Made by a program: the position numbers and the translations under genes. Source: Chthoniobacter sp. (GTDB taxonomy: Bacteria > Verrucomicrobiota > Verrucomicrobiia > Chthoniobacterales > Chthoniobacteraceae). From it: a stretch of 64,000 bases of DNA. The first letter of the stretch is position 1, and the number at the start of each line of letters is the position of its first letter. Location of the stretch: positions 372,001 to 436,000 of the forward strand of contig JAIOPH010000027.1 in the NCBI GenBank assembly GCA_021414005.1, in the 5' to 3' direction. Under the pieces are notes generated by a model. It did no database searches and was not told the DNA's origin. It was given only the letters and a program-made list of their open reading frames with translations. This document shows positions 15,670-24,620 of this stretch, piece after piece.

Positions 15670-16170
15670 ATGACACGCGACGACGACGCCTTGGCCGCGC
15701 GCATCCGGGCGGTGAAACTGCTGGTCTTCGACTTCGACGGCGTCTTCACGAACAACATGGTCTATGTCTTCGAGGACGGGCGTGAAGCCGTGCGCTGCTC
15801 GCGACAGGACGGCCTCGGCCTAGCGAAATTGCGCCGCCGAGGACTCGCCATGTGCCTCCTCTCGACCGAAGTGAATCCGGTCGTCACCGCCCGCGCAAAG
15901 AAGCTGCAACTGCGCTGCATCCAGGGCTGCGAGGACAAGGGCGCGGCGCTTGATGCGCTCCTCACCGAGACTGGTTGCACCGCCGCGCAGCTCGCTTTTG
16001 TGGGCAACGATATCAACGACCTTCCCTGCCTTACGCGCGCCGGTCTGCCGATTATCGTCCAGGATGCGCACCCCGACGTGCTCGCGTACGGGCTTTACCG
16101 CACCACTGCGCCGGGCGGTCACGGCGCGGTGCGCGAGGTCTGCGATCTTTTCGATCAGGTGCTCGGATGA
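15670..16170 (+). CDS. KdsC-like HAD phosphatase (nonulosonate-9-phosphate phosphatase candidate)
   Basis: A 166-residue HAD-superfamily phosphatase of the small, capless KdsC type that works as a tetramer. The catalytic DFDGVFT gives Asp21 and Asp23. Motif II Ser65/Thr66, Lys90 and the metal-binding GNDIND (Asp114, Asp117) are present. KdsC removes phosphate from Kdo-8-phosphate, and relatives beside NeuB act on Neu5Ac-9-phosphate or Kdn-9-phosphate, as known from Bacteroides. Its ATG abuts the NeuB-like stop without a gap, so a sugar-acid-9-phosphate is the favoured substrate. A Kdo role is less likely because no kdsA or kdsB is present. Confidence 0.85.
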   Translation: MTRDDDALAARIRAVKLLVFDFDGVFTNNMVYVFEDGREAVRCSRQDGLGLAKLRRRGLAMCLLSTEVNPVVTARAKKLQLRCIQGCEDKGAALDALLTETGCTAAQLAFVGNDINDLPCLTRAGLPIIVQDAHPDVLAYGLYRTTAPGGHGAVREVCDLFDQVLG

Positions 16171-16973
16171 GCGATCCACTCTTTGATGTAAAAAACCGCG
16201 TGGTCGTCGTGACCGGCGGGCTCGGCCAGCTCGGACGGCAATACACGCACACGCTCGTCGAACGCGGCGCGCGTGTGGCGGTCGTGGATTTGCTGATGCC
16301 CGCGGATGCTGTGGCCGCCAAGCTTGGCGACCTCGCAGAGTCGCCGCAGGTGATGTTCATGCCCGCCGACATCACGCGCCGCGATTCGCTCGAATCCGCG
16401 CTCGCGCAAATTGTCGCGCGTTGGGAAACGCCGTTCGGCCTCATCAATAACGCCGCGCTAGACTCGCCGCCGAATGCCCCCGCCGAGGAGACCGGCCCGT
16501 TTGAAAACTATCCCGCAGAGTCGTGGGACAAAGTCATGGAAGTGAACGCCAAAGGGACGTTCCTCTGTTGCCAGGTCTTCGGCGGCGCGATGGCGCAGGC
16601 CGGACGCGGCTCGATCATCAATGTCTCGTCGATCTACGGCGTCGTCAGCCCCGACCAGCGCATCTATGAATTCCGCGCGCCGTTTTTCAAACCGGTCGCC
16701 TACTCCGCCTCGAAGTCCGCGCTTTTCAATCTCACCCGCTACCTCGCGACCTACTGGGCGGCGAAAAATGTGCGCGTGAACACGCTTGTTCTCGCGGGCG
16801 TATTCAACAATCAGGACGAGCGTTTTCTCGCCGGCTACAACACGCGCATGCCGATGGGCCGCATGGCCGATGAGAGCGATTACAACGGCGCGATTGTCTT
16901 TCTGCTCTCCGAAGCCTCGCGTTACATGACCGGCTCCACCGTCACCATCGACGGCGGCTGGACCGCGTGGTGA
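16167..16973 (+). CDS. Short-chain dehydrogenase/reductase (PtmA-like context)
   Basis: A 268-residue classical SDR. The cofactor-binding TGGLGQLG lies at 16-23, NNAA at 94-97, the catalytic Ser154/155 in NVSSIYG, and the YSASK pair at Tyr179 and Lys183. It ends with the usual TGSTVTIDGGWTAW. SDRs of this kind are common in nonulosonate and flagellin-glycosylation loci, for example Campylobacter ptmA, where they oxidise or reduce a sugar precursor. The ATG overlaps the phosphatase stop by 4 bases. The nucleotide cofactor (NAD or NADP) and the substrate are not determined. Confidence 0.88.
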   Translation: MSDPLFDVKNRVVVVTGGLGQLGRQYTHTLVERGARVAVVDLLMPADAVAAKLGDLAESPQVMFMPADITRRDSLESALAQIVARWETPFGLINNAALDSPPNAPAEETGPFENYPAESWDKVMEVNAKGTFLCCQVFGGAMAQAGRGSIINVSSIYGVVSPDQRIYEFRAPFFKPVAYSASKSALFNLTRYLATYWAAKNVRVNTLVLAGVFNNQDERFLAGYNTRMPMGRMADESDYNGAIVFLLSEASRYMTGSTVTIDGGWTAW

Positions 16974-16989
16974 CGCCCATTTTTCCCGC

Positions 16990-18975
16990 ATGCTTTTTCA
17001 CCAAGCGCTGAGCCCGATCCTGTTCGTGCTCATCCTCGCCGCCATCGGCGCTGGCCCTGCGTACGCGCTCACGCGCGGGCGTCCCGAACGCCTCTTCGCT
17101 GCCGCTGCTTTTGCACCCGCGCTTGCGCTCGCGTTCGTCGTGATCGCCGCCTTTCCGCTCGTCCGCTATTTTGCTCCGGTGGAAAAGTGGGCGTGGCCTG
17201 CGACTGGCGCGCTTGTCGCCATCAGCCTCGCTCTCCTTTTCCACGAACGCGCCGAACTCCGCCACGACCTCGCCGCGCGTGGCCGTCCGCTGCTGCTCGC
17301 CGCCGTCTTTTTCCTAACGCTCCTCGCCGTGCGCTCCTCGACGATCATCACCGGCGGGATGCAGCACACCGTTTTTCAAAGCCAGCCCGCGGACGCCTAC
17401 TGCTACACGACGCTCGCCGAATCCCTGCGTCGCGTGCCGTGGCCCGACTTTCTCGCCGGGGCCGACCTCACGAAAAAGGCTGACGCCGAAAAGCTCGCGC
17501 TTCTCAGCCCCACCGCACTCTACACCGCGCGCACCGCGCTGTTCCCTCTCCGCTACAATCTCATGGCGCTCGAAGGATACGGCGCAGTCGTCACGGGATT
17601 GGAAACCTACAGATTCTACTATCCGTTCAATCTCGCAATGGTCGCGCTGCTTCTGCCCATCACGCTTTTGTGGACGCACCGCCTCGGTATGCCAATGCCG
17701 TGGATGCTCGCTGCAGGTGCAGTGAGTCTTTTCGGATTTTGGCCGCAAATGCTCATGCAGGTGGATGCGCTCGGCCAGGTGCTCGCCGGCTTGCTCTCGC
17801 TGGTAATCGCCTACGTCACGGCCAGTCTGCTCGCCACGAACGGCGGCGCGCGGTGGGCCAATATCGCGCTGCTCACGCTGCTCCTCGCGGCGCTCGGCTG
17901 CTGCTACACGGAGTTCGCGCCGAGCCTCGCACTCGCGCTCGCACTGCCGCTGGGTTTCGCGGTGAAAGAGGATCGTCGCGCGTGGAAAACCGCGACCCTC
18001 TGCGCTACTGGCGGACTCGCGGCGGTCGCGCTGATTGCTGCTTCCGGCCAGCTTGATTGGATCATCCGCTACCATCGCTACCGCGCTTCGGAGATCGCCG
18101 GGGAAACCGCCACGCACCTGCTCGGGCCGGTCGTTCAATCCGGTGTCGCCACGGCTCTTTTCGGACTATTTCCGATCACGCGCGCGCTGGATCGTACGCC
18201 GGTTTTGTGGCCCCTCGGGCTAGCCGTGATGGTCTTAACCGCCGCACTCGCCGTGCTCTTCGTCATTAGTGCCGGCGTGATTTTTTTCCGCGGGAAGGAT
18301 CCCTTCGCGCGCATGCTCGTGAGCGCCGTGGTCACACCGCTCGCCGCTTACACACTGCTCCTGCTGCTCCAGCGGAACTACTCAGCGGTCAAAGCGCTCA
18401 TGTTCGCCGTACCGTTTCTTCCTGTGGCGCTGATCGCCGCTTTTTCGCGCAGCCGTGAAAGCCGCACGGCGCCGATAGCCGGACGTCCGCTCGCGACGGC
18501 CTTGTGCGCGCTGTGGGTCACGCTGCAACTGACCGTCGGCGCGGCCGGCCTGCGCGCCGAGTCCCATGCGACGCTGCTGCTCGCCGATCTGATGGCCGGC
18601 AACTCCACGAAAAAGGAAAGCTACGACCTCCGCGCGATCATCAAGAAGCTCGATGCAGTGAAGCCCGCCGCGCTGCTCGTGCAGACGCCCGCGCCACTCG
18701 ACTGGCGCTTCCGCGTCTATGGGCAATTCGCCCTGGCCAAGTATCAGCCCTATTTCCAGAGCGGTTTAGTAATCGATAACAGCAACACCACGCCCGTCTT
18801 TTTCACCGGCCAACTGTCGCGCCTGCCGGACTACGTGGTCATCGCCAAACATGACGACTACATGGGCACGGAGCACCTCGGTGAGCAGCTCGCGACTTCA
18901 AAAAACCTGCGGCTTTACCGCGTGACCACCACCGACCTCGAGGCCTTCCGCCGCCACGAGGCGGCGCGCCCATGA
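16990..18975 (+). CDS. Polytopic membrane protein, GT-C-like candidate
   Basis: A 661-residue membrane protein with roughly 11-13 hydrophobic segments, starting with one at 8-28. A large loop after the third or fourth segment contains SQPADAYCY, placing an Asp where GT-C glycosyltransferases carry an acidic catalytic residue. The C-terminal 120 residues are soluble and mixed alpha/beta. GT-C enzymes use polyprenyl-phosphate sugars on the outer face, and a polyprenyl-phosphate GT2 is encoded further on in the operon, so a substrate could be supplied. An O-antigen-polymerase-like role is also possible. I do not recognise a named family. Confidence 0.6.
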   Translation: MLFHQALSPILFVLILAAIGAGPAYALTRGRPERLFAAAAFAPALALAFVVIAAFPLVRYFAPVEKWAWPATGALVAISLALLFHERAELRHDLAARGRPLLLAAVFFLTLLAVRSSTIITGGMQHTVFQSQPADAYCYTTLAESLRRVPWPDFLAGADLTKKADAEKLALLSPTALYTARTALFPLRYNLMALEGYGAVVTGLETYRFYYPFNLAMVALLLPITLLWTHRLGMPMPWMLAAGAVSLFGFWPQMLMQVDALGQVLAGLLSLVIAYVTASLLATNGGARWANIALLTLLLAALGCCYTEFAPSLALALALPLGFAVKEDRRAWKTATLCATGGLAAVALIAASGQLDWIIRYHRYRASEIAGETATHLLGPVVQSGVATALFGLFPITRALDRTPVLWPLGLAVMVLTAALAVLFVISAGVIFFRGKDPFARMLVSAVVTPLAAYTLLLLLQRNYSAVKALMFAVPFLPVALIAAFSRSRESRTAPIAGRPLATALCALWVTLQLTVGAAGLRAESHATLLLADLMAGNSTKKESYDLRAIIKKLDAVKPAALLVQTPAPLDWRFRVYGQFALAKYQPYFQSGLVIDNSNTTPVFFTGQLSRLPDYVVIAKHDDYMGTEHLGEQLATSKNLRLYRVTTTDLEAFRRHEAARP

Positions 18976-19607
18976 GCCGTCTCGTCGAATGGATTTGGAC
19001 ACTCGTCCGCAAGCCACAGGCGCACACGCTCGCCGGACCAATTGCGGAGATCGAGTTTGCGCCCGGCGACATCGCCATCGACTGCGGGGCCAACCTCGGC
19101 GACGTGACCGTGCCGCTGGCCGCGAGGGGCGCGACCGTTCACGCGTTTGAGCCGAACCCGCATGCTTTTCGCGTTTTGCAGAAGCGCACTGCGCGCTTTC
19201 CAAACGTCCACTGCCACAATCAAGGCGTGCTCGACCGACCCGAAAAGCTCCGCCTTTACCTCCACAAGCAGGCAGCGAAGAACCAGGTGAAATGGGCGAA
19301 CGGCTCATCGCTCCTCGCGTTCAAGGCCAACGTCAATGCGGGCACGAGCGTGGAGGTCGAAGTCATCGACCTCTCGGCGTTTATCATGGAAATTGCGGGC
19401 CCCATCAAACTGCTGAAGCTCGACGTCGAAGGCGTGGAATGTCCGATTTTGAACAAGCTCATCGACACCGGCTGCACCGCGCGCATCGAGCGCATCCTAG
19501 TGGAAACGCACGACCGCAAAATCCCCGAGCTGCGAGAGGAGACCGACGCGCTCCGTCGCCGCATCGCGGAAGCAGGATTGACCCACATCGAACTGGACTG
19601 GGAATAA
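18972..19607 (+). CDS. FkbM-family methyltransferase
   Basis: A 211-residue SAM-dependent methyltransferase of the FkbM family. Motif I IDCGANLGD is at 36-44, followed by AFEPNPHAF and the characteristic LLKLDVEGVE region. FkbM enzymes usually O-methylate hydroxyls on sugars or polyketides. The ATG overlaps the preceding membrane-protein gene by 4 bases, and nine bases separate it from the aldehyde dehydrogenase gene. It is one of five methyltransferases in the operon and therefore a candidate for chain decoration or capping. Confidence 0.85.
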   Translation: MSRLVEWIWTLVRKPQAHTLAGPIAEIEFAPGDIAIDCGANLGDVTVPLAARGATVHAFEPNPHAFRVLQKRTARFPNVHCHNQGVLDRPEKLRLYLHKQAAKNQVKWANGSSLLAFKANVNAGTSVEVEVIDLSAFIMEIAGPIKLLKLDVEGVECPILNKLIDTGCTARIERILVETHDRKIPELREETDALRRRIAEAGLTHIELDWE

Positions 19608-19616
19608 TCCCACCTC

Positions 19617-21068
19617 ATGCACGACTTTCCCTACGAAATCACCAACTGGATCGGCGGCAGCCCCACGCCGGAATCCGCGAGCCATTTCACCAAGCACAAT
19701 CCCGCGACGGGCGGGCCGACCTGCCGCGTTATCCGCTCCGGTGAGGCGGACGTAAACGCGGCTGTCGAATCCGCGAGGCAGGCTTTCGCCGCATGGTCGG
19801 CGACGACGCCTGTGCGCCGCGGCGAAATCCTGCACGCGATCTGCATGGGGTTGCGCGAACAGCGCGAGCGCGTCGCCCGCGTGGTCGCGCTGGAGACGGG
19901 AAAAAACATGAAGTCTGCGCTCGGCGAAACGGATGCCGCGATCGCGCTTGGACTGTTCTTTGCAGGCGAAGGCCAGCGGCTTTACGGACGCACCACGACC
20001 AGCGGAACGCCGTGCAAATCCGCGATGACCATCCGCCGGCCCATCGGCATCGCCGGGCTGATCATCGCGGCGAATACGCCGATCGCGAACGTCGCATGGA
20101 AAGTTTTCCCCGCGCTCATCTGCGGCAACACCGCGGTGCTGAAAGCCGCGGAGGACACGCCCGCGACTGCGTGGGTTTTCGCCGAAATTGCGCAGGCCGC
20201 CGGACTGCCTGCGGGCGTGCTGAATGTTATCCAAGGCATCGGGCCGGAAGCCGGGCGGGCGCTCGTCGCTCATCCCGCGGTCGATGTCGTGAGCTTCACC
20301 GGTTCGACACGCGCGGGGCGCGAAATTGCCGAGTCCGCCGGCCGCCGCCTCGCGCGCGTCTCGCTGGAGCTCGGCGGCAAAAACCCACTCATTGTGTGCG
20401 ACGACGCCGATCTCGACAACGCCGCGCACTGGATCATCCAGTCAGCCTTCAGCAACGCCGGCCAGCGCTGCGCCGCCGCGAGCCGCGTGATCTGTTTCGA
20501 GTCCGTCTATGAGACTCTGAAAGCGAAACTCCTCGCCCGTGCCGCCGCGCTCAAAGTCGGTCCCACCGATGCCGACGACTACGGACCCGTCGTCAACGAG
20601 CGCCAGCTCACCAACATTCTCGCCGCCATCGATCGCGCCCGCGCCGACGGCGCGACCGTGCTCTGCGGCGGCACGCGCTTGGACGACGCCGGCTACTACA
20701 TCGCGCCCACGTTTATCGAGGGCGCAAACCCGCACGCCGAAATCTCGACGTGCGAACTATTCGGCCCCGTCGCCTGCCTCTACCGCGTCCCCGATTTCGC
20801 CGCTGCGCTCGCGATGGCGAACGATTCGCCATACGGCCTGACCGCTTGCATCCACACGCGCAGCGTCCATCGCGCGCAGGAGTTCATCGAACGCGTGCAA
20901 GCCGGCGTCGTGGTCGTAAACGCCGGCACTTTCGGCAGCGAGCCGCACATGCCTTTCGGCGGCATGAAACAGTCCGGCAACGGCTCGCGCGAACCCGGCA
21001 CCGAGGCGCTCGACGTCTATTCCACGCTCAAGGATGTCTATGTCACTCATGACCCCGCGCAGCTCTGA
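19617..21068 (+). CDS. NAD(P)-dependent aldehyde dehydrogenase
   Basis: A 483-residue aldehyde dehydrogenase with a complete active site: Glu251 in LELGGKNP and the nucleophile Cys285 in NAGQRCAAASR. The cofactor-binding FTGSTRAGREI and the C-terminal MPFGGMKQSGNGSREPG are also intact. The family oxidises aldehydes to acids, and related members oxidise semialdehydes. Its location between the FkbM gene and the CMP-sugar synthetase gene is unusual for a glycan operon and suggests that an aldehyde intermediate of the special sugar is oxidised, or that a three- or four-carbon aldehyde is formed or consumed nearby. The substrate is unknown. Confidence 0.92.
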   Translation: MHDFPYEITNWIGGSPTPESASHFTKHNPATGGPTCRVIRSGEADVNAAVESARQAFAAWSATTPVRRGEILHAICMGLREQRERVARVVALETGKNMKSALGETDAAIALGLFFAGEGQRLYGRTTTSGTPCKSAMTIRRPIGIAGLIIAANTPIANVAWKVFPALICGNTAVLKAAEDTPATAWVFAEIAQAAGLPAGVLNVIQGIGPEAGRALVAHPAVDVVSFTGSTRAGREIAESAGRRLARVSLELGGKNPLIVCDDADLDNAAHWIIQSAFSNAGQRCAAASRVICFESVYETLKAKLLARAAALKVGPTDADDYGPVVNERQLTNILAAIDRARADGATVLCGGTRLDDAGYYIAPTFIEGANPHAEISTCELFGPVACLYRVPDFAAALAMANDSPYGLTACIHTRSVHRAQEFIERVQAGVVVVNAGTFGSEPHMPFGGMKQSGNGSREPGTEALDVYSTLKDVYVTHDPAQL

Positions 21069-21801
21069 GCCCCGCTGTATCGCGCTCATTCCGGCCCGCT
21101 CCGGGTCGAAGCGCGTCGTGGACAAAAACATCCGCGAACTCGCCGGCCACCCAATGCTCGCCTACACCATCGCCGCCGCGCGGCAGAGCGGCGTGTTTGC
21201 GAAAGTGGTCGTTTCCACGGACTCCGAGCACTACGCCGACATCGCGCGCCGCTACGGCGCGGAGGTGCCTTTTCTCCGCCCGGCGGAAATCGCGGGCGAC
21301 AAGTCCGCCGACATCGAGTGGGTGGAAAGCACACTGCGTCAGCTTCGCGCAGCCGGGCACGAGTTCGATTGCTTCAGCATCCTGCGCCCGACCAGCCCGT
21401 TTCGCCTGCCGAAAACCATCCACCGCGCGTGGACGGAGTTTCTCGCGCAAGATGGCGTGGACTCGCTGCGCGCGGTGGAAAGGTGCGCGCAGCATCCAGG
21501 GAAAATGTGGATCGTCCGCGGCGCGCGCATGAGCCCACTGCTGCCACTCGGCCCGGCGGAACTGCCGTGGCACAGCACCCAGTACGCGGCGCTGCCCGAA
21601 GTCTTCGTGCAAAACGCCAGCCTCGAAATCGCTTGGACGCGCGTCGTCACGGACACACGCACCATCTCCGGCCACACCGTCATGCCATTCTTCACCCAAC
21701 GCAGCGAAGGACTCGATGTGAACAACGAGAGCGATTGGTGGCACGCCAACTTTCTCCTCGAACGAGGCGAGGCCGTGCTACCCACAATTTCGATTCCATG
21801 A
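21049..21801 (+). CDS. CMP-nonulosonate cytidylyltransferase (NeuA-like)
   Basis: A 250-residue nucleotidyltransferase that activates a nonulosonic acid with CTP. The signature IPARSGSKR is at 14-22, followed by DKNIRELAGHPMLAYTI and later LRPTSPFRL, all typical of the acylneuraminate cytidylyltransferase family. It completes a route with the NeuB-like and phosphatase-like proteins to a CMP-sugar used by one of the operon glycosyltransferases. I chose the third possible ATG; the start at 21034 would overlap the dehydrogenase gene further. The overlap here is 20 bases. Its stop overlaps the transketolase start by 4 bases. Confidence 0.9.
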   Translation: MTPRSSEPRCIALIPARSGSKRVVDKNIRELAGHPMLAYTIAAARQSGVFAKVVVSTDSEHYADIARRYGAEVPFLRPAEIAGDKSADIEWVESTLRQLRAAGHEFDCFSILRPTSPFRLPKTIHRAWTEFLAQDGVDSLRAVERCAQHPGKMWIVRGARMSPLLPLGPAELPWHSTQYAALPEVFVQNASLEIAWTRVVTDTRTISGHTVMPFFTQRSEGLDVNNESDWWHANFLLERGEAVLPTISIP

Positions 21802-23675
21802 ACCAGCTCCGCTACATTCCCCGCGCCGAGTTCGACCGCGTCCGCGCACTCACCGCGCCGCGCGAAAAACGCGCCGCACTTTTCGCCACGCTCGTGCGCA
21901 TCAACACGCTCTACATGATCGGTTGCGCCGGCTCCGGCCACATCGGCAGCAGCTTCAGCAGCCTCGACCTCGTGAGCTGGCTGCTGCTCGAGGAACTCGG
22001 CGAAGACGGCATTTATTTCAGCTCGAAAGGCCACGACGCGCCCGGTCTCTACGCCGCGCTCATCGGCCTCGGGCGGATTCCTTTCGAGAAAATCCACACG
22101 TTGCGCCGGCTCGACGGTCTGCCCGGACATCCCGACATCGAGACCGTGCCGCAGACCGTCACGAACACCGGTTCGCTCGGCATGGGAATCTCGAAAGCGA
22201 AAGGCATGGCGCTCGCCAACCGCCACGCGGGAAAAGCCGTGCCGATCTATGTGCTGACGGGCGACGGCGAGCTGCAAGAGGGACAAATCTACGAGTCACT
22301 ACAAGGCGCGGTGAACCGCCAACTCGGCGAGATCACCGTCATCGTCGATCACAATAAATTTCAATCCGATTTGAAGGTTTCGCTGACCAGCGACCTCGGC
22401 GATCTGGAGAAAAAGTTCGCCGGTTTCGGCTGGCACGTCGCGCGGTGCGACGGCCACGACCTGTCGCGGCTAGCGCAGATTTTTGCCGAGTTCAAGACCA
22501 TCCCCGACCGCCCGAAAATCCTCATCGCCGACACCATCAAGGGCCGCGGCGTCTCCTTCATGGAGCATACCTCGATGGATTCCGACGTCGCGCTCTACCG
22601 TTTCCACAGCGGCGCGCCCGACTTCGCGGTGTATGAAAAGGCCGTCGCCGAAATGCTCGCGAGCGCCAACGCGCAACTCGCCGCTTTCGGCGCAGCCGCA
22701 CTGCACACCGAGACCAGCATCGCCCCGCAACGCCCGTCGGTGGAAGGTTTCCAGCGGCTCATCCCCGCCTACTCGCATGCGCTCATCGCAGCCGCCGAAC
22801 GCAATCCCGCGCTCGTCGCGCTCGACGGCGATCTCTTGCTTGATACCGGCCTCATCCCGTTCAAAGAGAAATTCCCCGAGCGCTTTTACGAATGCGGCAT
22901 CGCCGAGCAGGATATGGTTTCCACCGCGGGTGGCATGGCGCTGCGCGGGCTTTTGCCGGTCGTGCATTCGTTCGCGTGCTTCCTCTCCACGCGGCCTAAT
23001 GAGCAGATCTACAACAACGCCAGCGAGCGCACGAAAATCATCTACACAGGCTCGCTCGCCGGGCTCATCCCTGGCACGCCCGGCCATTCGCACCAGAGCG
23101 TGCGCGACATCTCCGCGCTCGGCGGTATGCCGCATCTCGTGCTCGTCGAGCCGTCGTGCGAAACCGAGGTCGCGCAGGCCGTCGAGTGGGCCGTTTTTGA
23201 AAACGCTGAGAGCACTTACCTCCGGCTCACTTCCATCCCGGTCGATGCGCCTTTCACTTTGCCCGAAGGCTACCGGCTTACGCTCGGTCGGGGCGTCACG
23301 CTGCGCGAAGGCAAGAACGTGCTCGTCATCGGCTACGGTCCCGTGCTGCTCGGGCAGGCGTGGCGCGCGGCGGAAAAGCTCGCAGCCGCTGGCGTCAGCG
23401 TGCGCCTCGTGAACCTGCCGTGGCTCAACCGCGTGGATGACGAATGGCTGCGCGAAACCGCGCGCGGGTTTTCCAGAATCGTCACGCTCGACAACCACTA
23501 CGTCGCTGGCGGTCAGGGTGAGATGCTCGCCGCGCACCTTTCGCGCCTCAGCATTTCCGCGCGCGTGCAGAGTCTCGGCGTTCTCGACTTCCCCCGCTGC
23601 GGCCAGCACGACGAAGTCCTCCGCGCCCACGGCCTCGACGCCGACAGCCTCGCCACGGCCTTTGCCGCCCAATGA
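21798..23675 (+). CDS. Transketolase, complete single-chain form, in nonulosonate locus
   Basis: A 625-residue thiamine-diphosphate enzyme with all three transketolase domains. The N-terminal part has SGHIGSSFSSLDLVS near 46, SSKGHDAPGLY near 75, and the TPP/Mg motif GDGELQEGQ with Asn186 about thirty residues on. The pyrimidine-binding part shows ECGIAEQDMVSTAGG, and a C-terminal domain follows. Transketolases move two-carbon ketol units between sugar phosphates. Lying 4 bases into the cytidylyltransferase gene, this copy looks dedicated to building an unusual sugar rather than to central metabolism. A DXP-synthase-like reaction is an alternative. Overall length is slightly shorter than housekeeping transketolases. 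Confidence 0.9.
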   Translation: MNQLRYIPRAEFDRVRALTAPREKRAALFATLVRINTLYMIGCAGSGHIGSSFSSLDLVSWLLLEELGEDGIYFSSKGHDAPGLYAALIGLGRIPFEKIHTLRRLDGLPGHPDIETVPQTVTNTGSLGMGISKAKGMALANRHAGKAVPIYVLTGDGELQEGQIYESLQGAVNRQLGEITVIVDHNKFQSDLKVSLTSDLGDLEKKFAGFGWHVARCDGHDLSRLAQIFAEFKTIPDRPKILIADTIKGRGVSFMEHTSMDSDVALYRFHSGAPDFAVYEKAVAEMLASANAQLAAFGAAALHTETSIAPQRPSVEGFQRLIPAYSHALIAAAERNPALVALDGDLLLDTGLIPFKEKFPERFYECGIAEQDMVSTAGGMALRGLLPVVHSFACFLSTRPNEQIYNNASERTKIIYTGSLAGLIPGTPGHSHQSVRDISALGGMPHLVLVEPSCETEVAQAVEWAVFENAESTYLRLTSIPVDAPFTLPEGYRLTLGRGVTLREGKNVLVIGYGPVLLGQAWRAAEKLAAAGVSVRLVNLPWLNRVDDEWLRETARGFSRIVTLDNHYVAGGQGEMLAAHLSRLSISARVQSLGVLDFPRCGQHDEVLRAHGLDADSLATAFAAQ

Positions 23676-24619
23676 AACCACCCGACACCATGCCGACGAT
23701 CTCCGTCGTCGTCCCGGTCTATAACAGCGAGCACTCGCTCACCCCGCTCGTCGAGCGACTGAAGAGTGTGCTGGCCAGTCGTTCCTCGCGCATGGAGATC
23801 ATCATGGTCAACGACGCCAGCCGCGACGGTAGCTGGGCCGTCGTCGATAAACTCGCGCGCGAGCACGCGGAGGTGCGTGGCATTTCGCTCCTCCGCAACT
23901 ACGGCCAGCACAACGCGCTGCTCTGCGGCATCCGCGCAGCGACGGGTGAAATCATCATCACAATTGACGACGACCTGCAGCACCCGCCCGAAGAAATTCC
24001 GCTGCTCCTCGACCGCCTCGCCGCGGGAGCCGACGTGGTCTATGGCACGCCGCAGCGCGAGAGCCACGGGCTGTGGCGCGACCTCGCATCGCAAATCACG
24101 AAGATCGTTTTGCAGGAGGCGATGGGCGCCGAAGTCGCGCGCGATGTCAGCGCCTTCCGCGTCTTCCGCGCGCAGTTGCGCGAAGCCTTTGCCACATACT
24201 CAAATCCGAGCGTGTCCGTGGATGTCCTGCTGACATGGGCCACCACGCGCTTTGCGGCCGTGCGGGTGCGGCACGAGCCGCGCACCATCGGCGTGTCGAA
24301 CTACACCTTTCGCAAGCTCCTGCGCCACGCGCTGAACATGATGACCGGCTTCAGCACGCGCCCGCTGCAACTCGCGAGCCTTATCGGTTTCGGCTTCACG
24401 CTCTTCGGAATGGCGGTGCTCGTGTACGTCGTCGGGCGTTATCTCATTCAAGGCGGAGTTGTTCCGGGCTTCGCGTTTCTCGCGTCGGTTATCGCCATTT
24501 TTTCCGGCGCGCAGCTCTTCGCACTCGGCATCATCGGCGAGTACCTCGCGCGCATGCACCTCCGCATGATGGACCGCCCCACTTACGCCGTGCGTGAGCA
24601 AACGCCCCGCGCTTCCTGA
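23672..24619 (+). CDS. GT2 polyprenyl-phosphate glycosyltransferase (ArnC-like)
   Basis: A 315-residue family-2 glycosyltransferase with a GT-A domain (SVVVPVYNSEHSL near 11, VNDASRDGS near 46, RNYGQHNALLCG near 77, DDDLQHPPEE near 99) and two C-terminal membrane helices at about 232-255 and 266-290. It resembles ArnC, which loads 4-deoxy-4-formamido-arabinose onto undecaprenyl phosphate. The next two genes encode a formyltransferase and a sugar aminotransferase, which matches the Arn logic of aminating, formylating and then loading. A GT-C acceptor enzyme could be the membrane protein encoded at 16990. The sugar itself is inferred. Confidence 0.88.
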   Translation: MKPPDTMPTISVVVPVYNSEHSLTPLVERLKSVLASRSSRMEIIMVNDASRDGSWAVVDKLAREHAEVRGISLLRNYGQHNALLCGIRAATGEIIITIDDDLQHPPEEIPLLLDRLAAGADVVYGTPQRESHGLWRDLASQITKIVLQEAMGAEVARDVSAFRVFRAQLREAFATYSNPSVSVDVLLTWATTRFAAVRVRHEPRTIGVSNYTFRKLLRHALNMMTGFSTRPLQLASLIGFGFTLFGMAVLVYVVGRYLIQGGVVPGFAFLASVIAIFSGAQLFALGIIGEYLARMHLRMMDRPTYAVREQTPRAS

Positions 24620-24620
24620 C

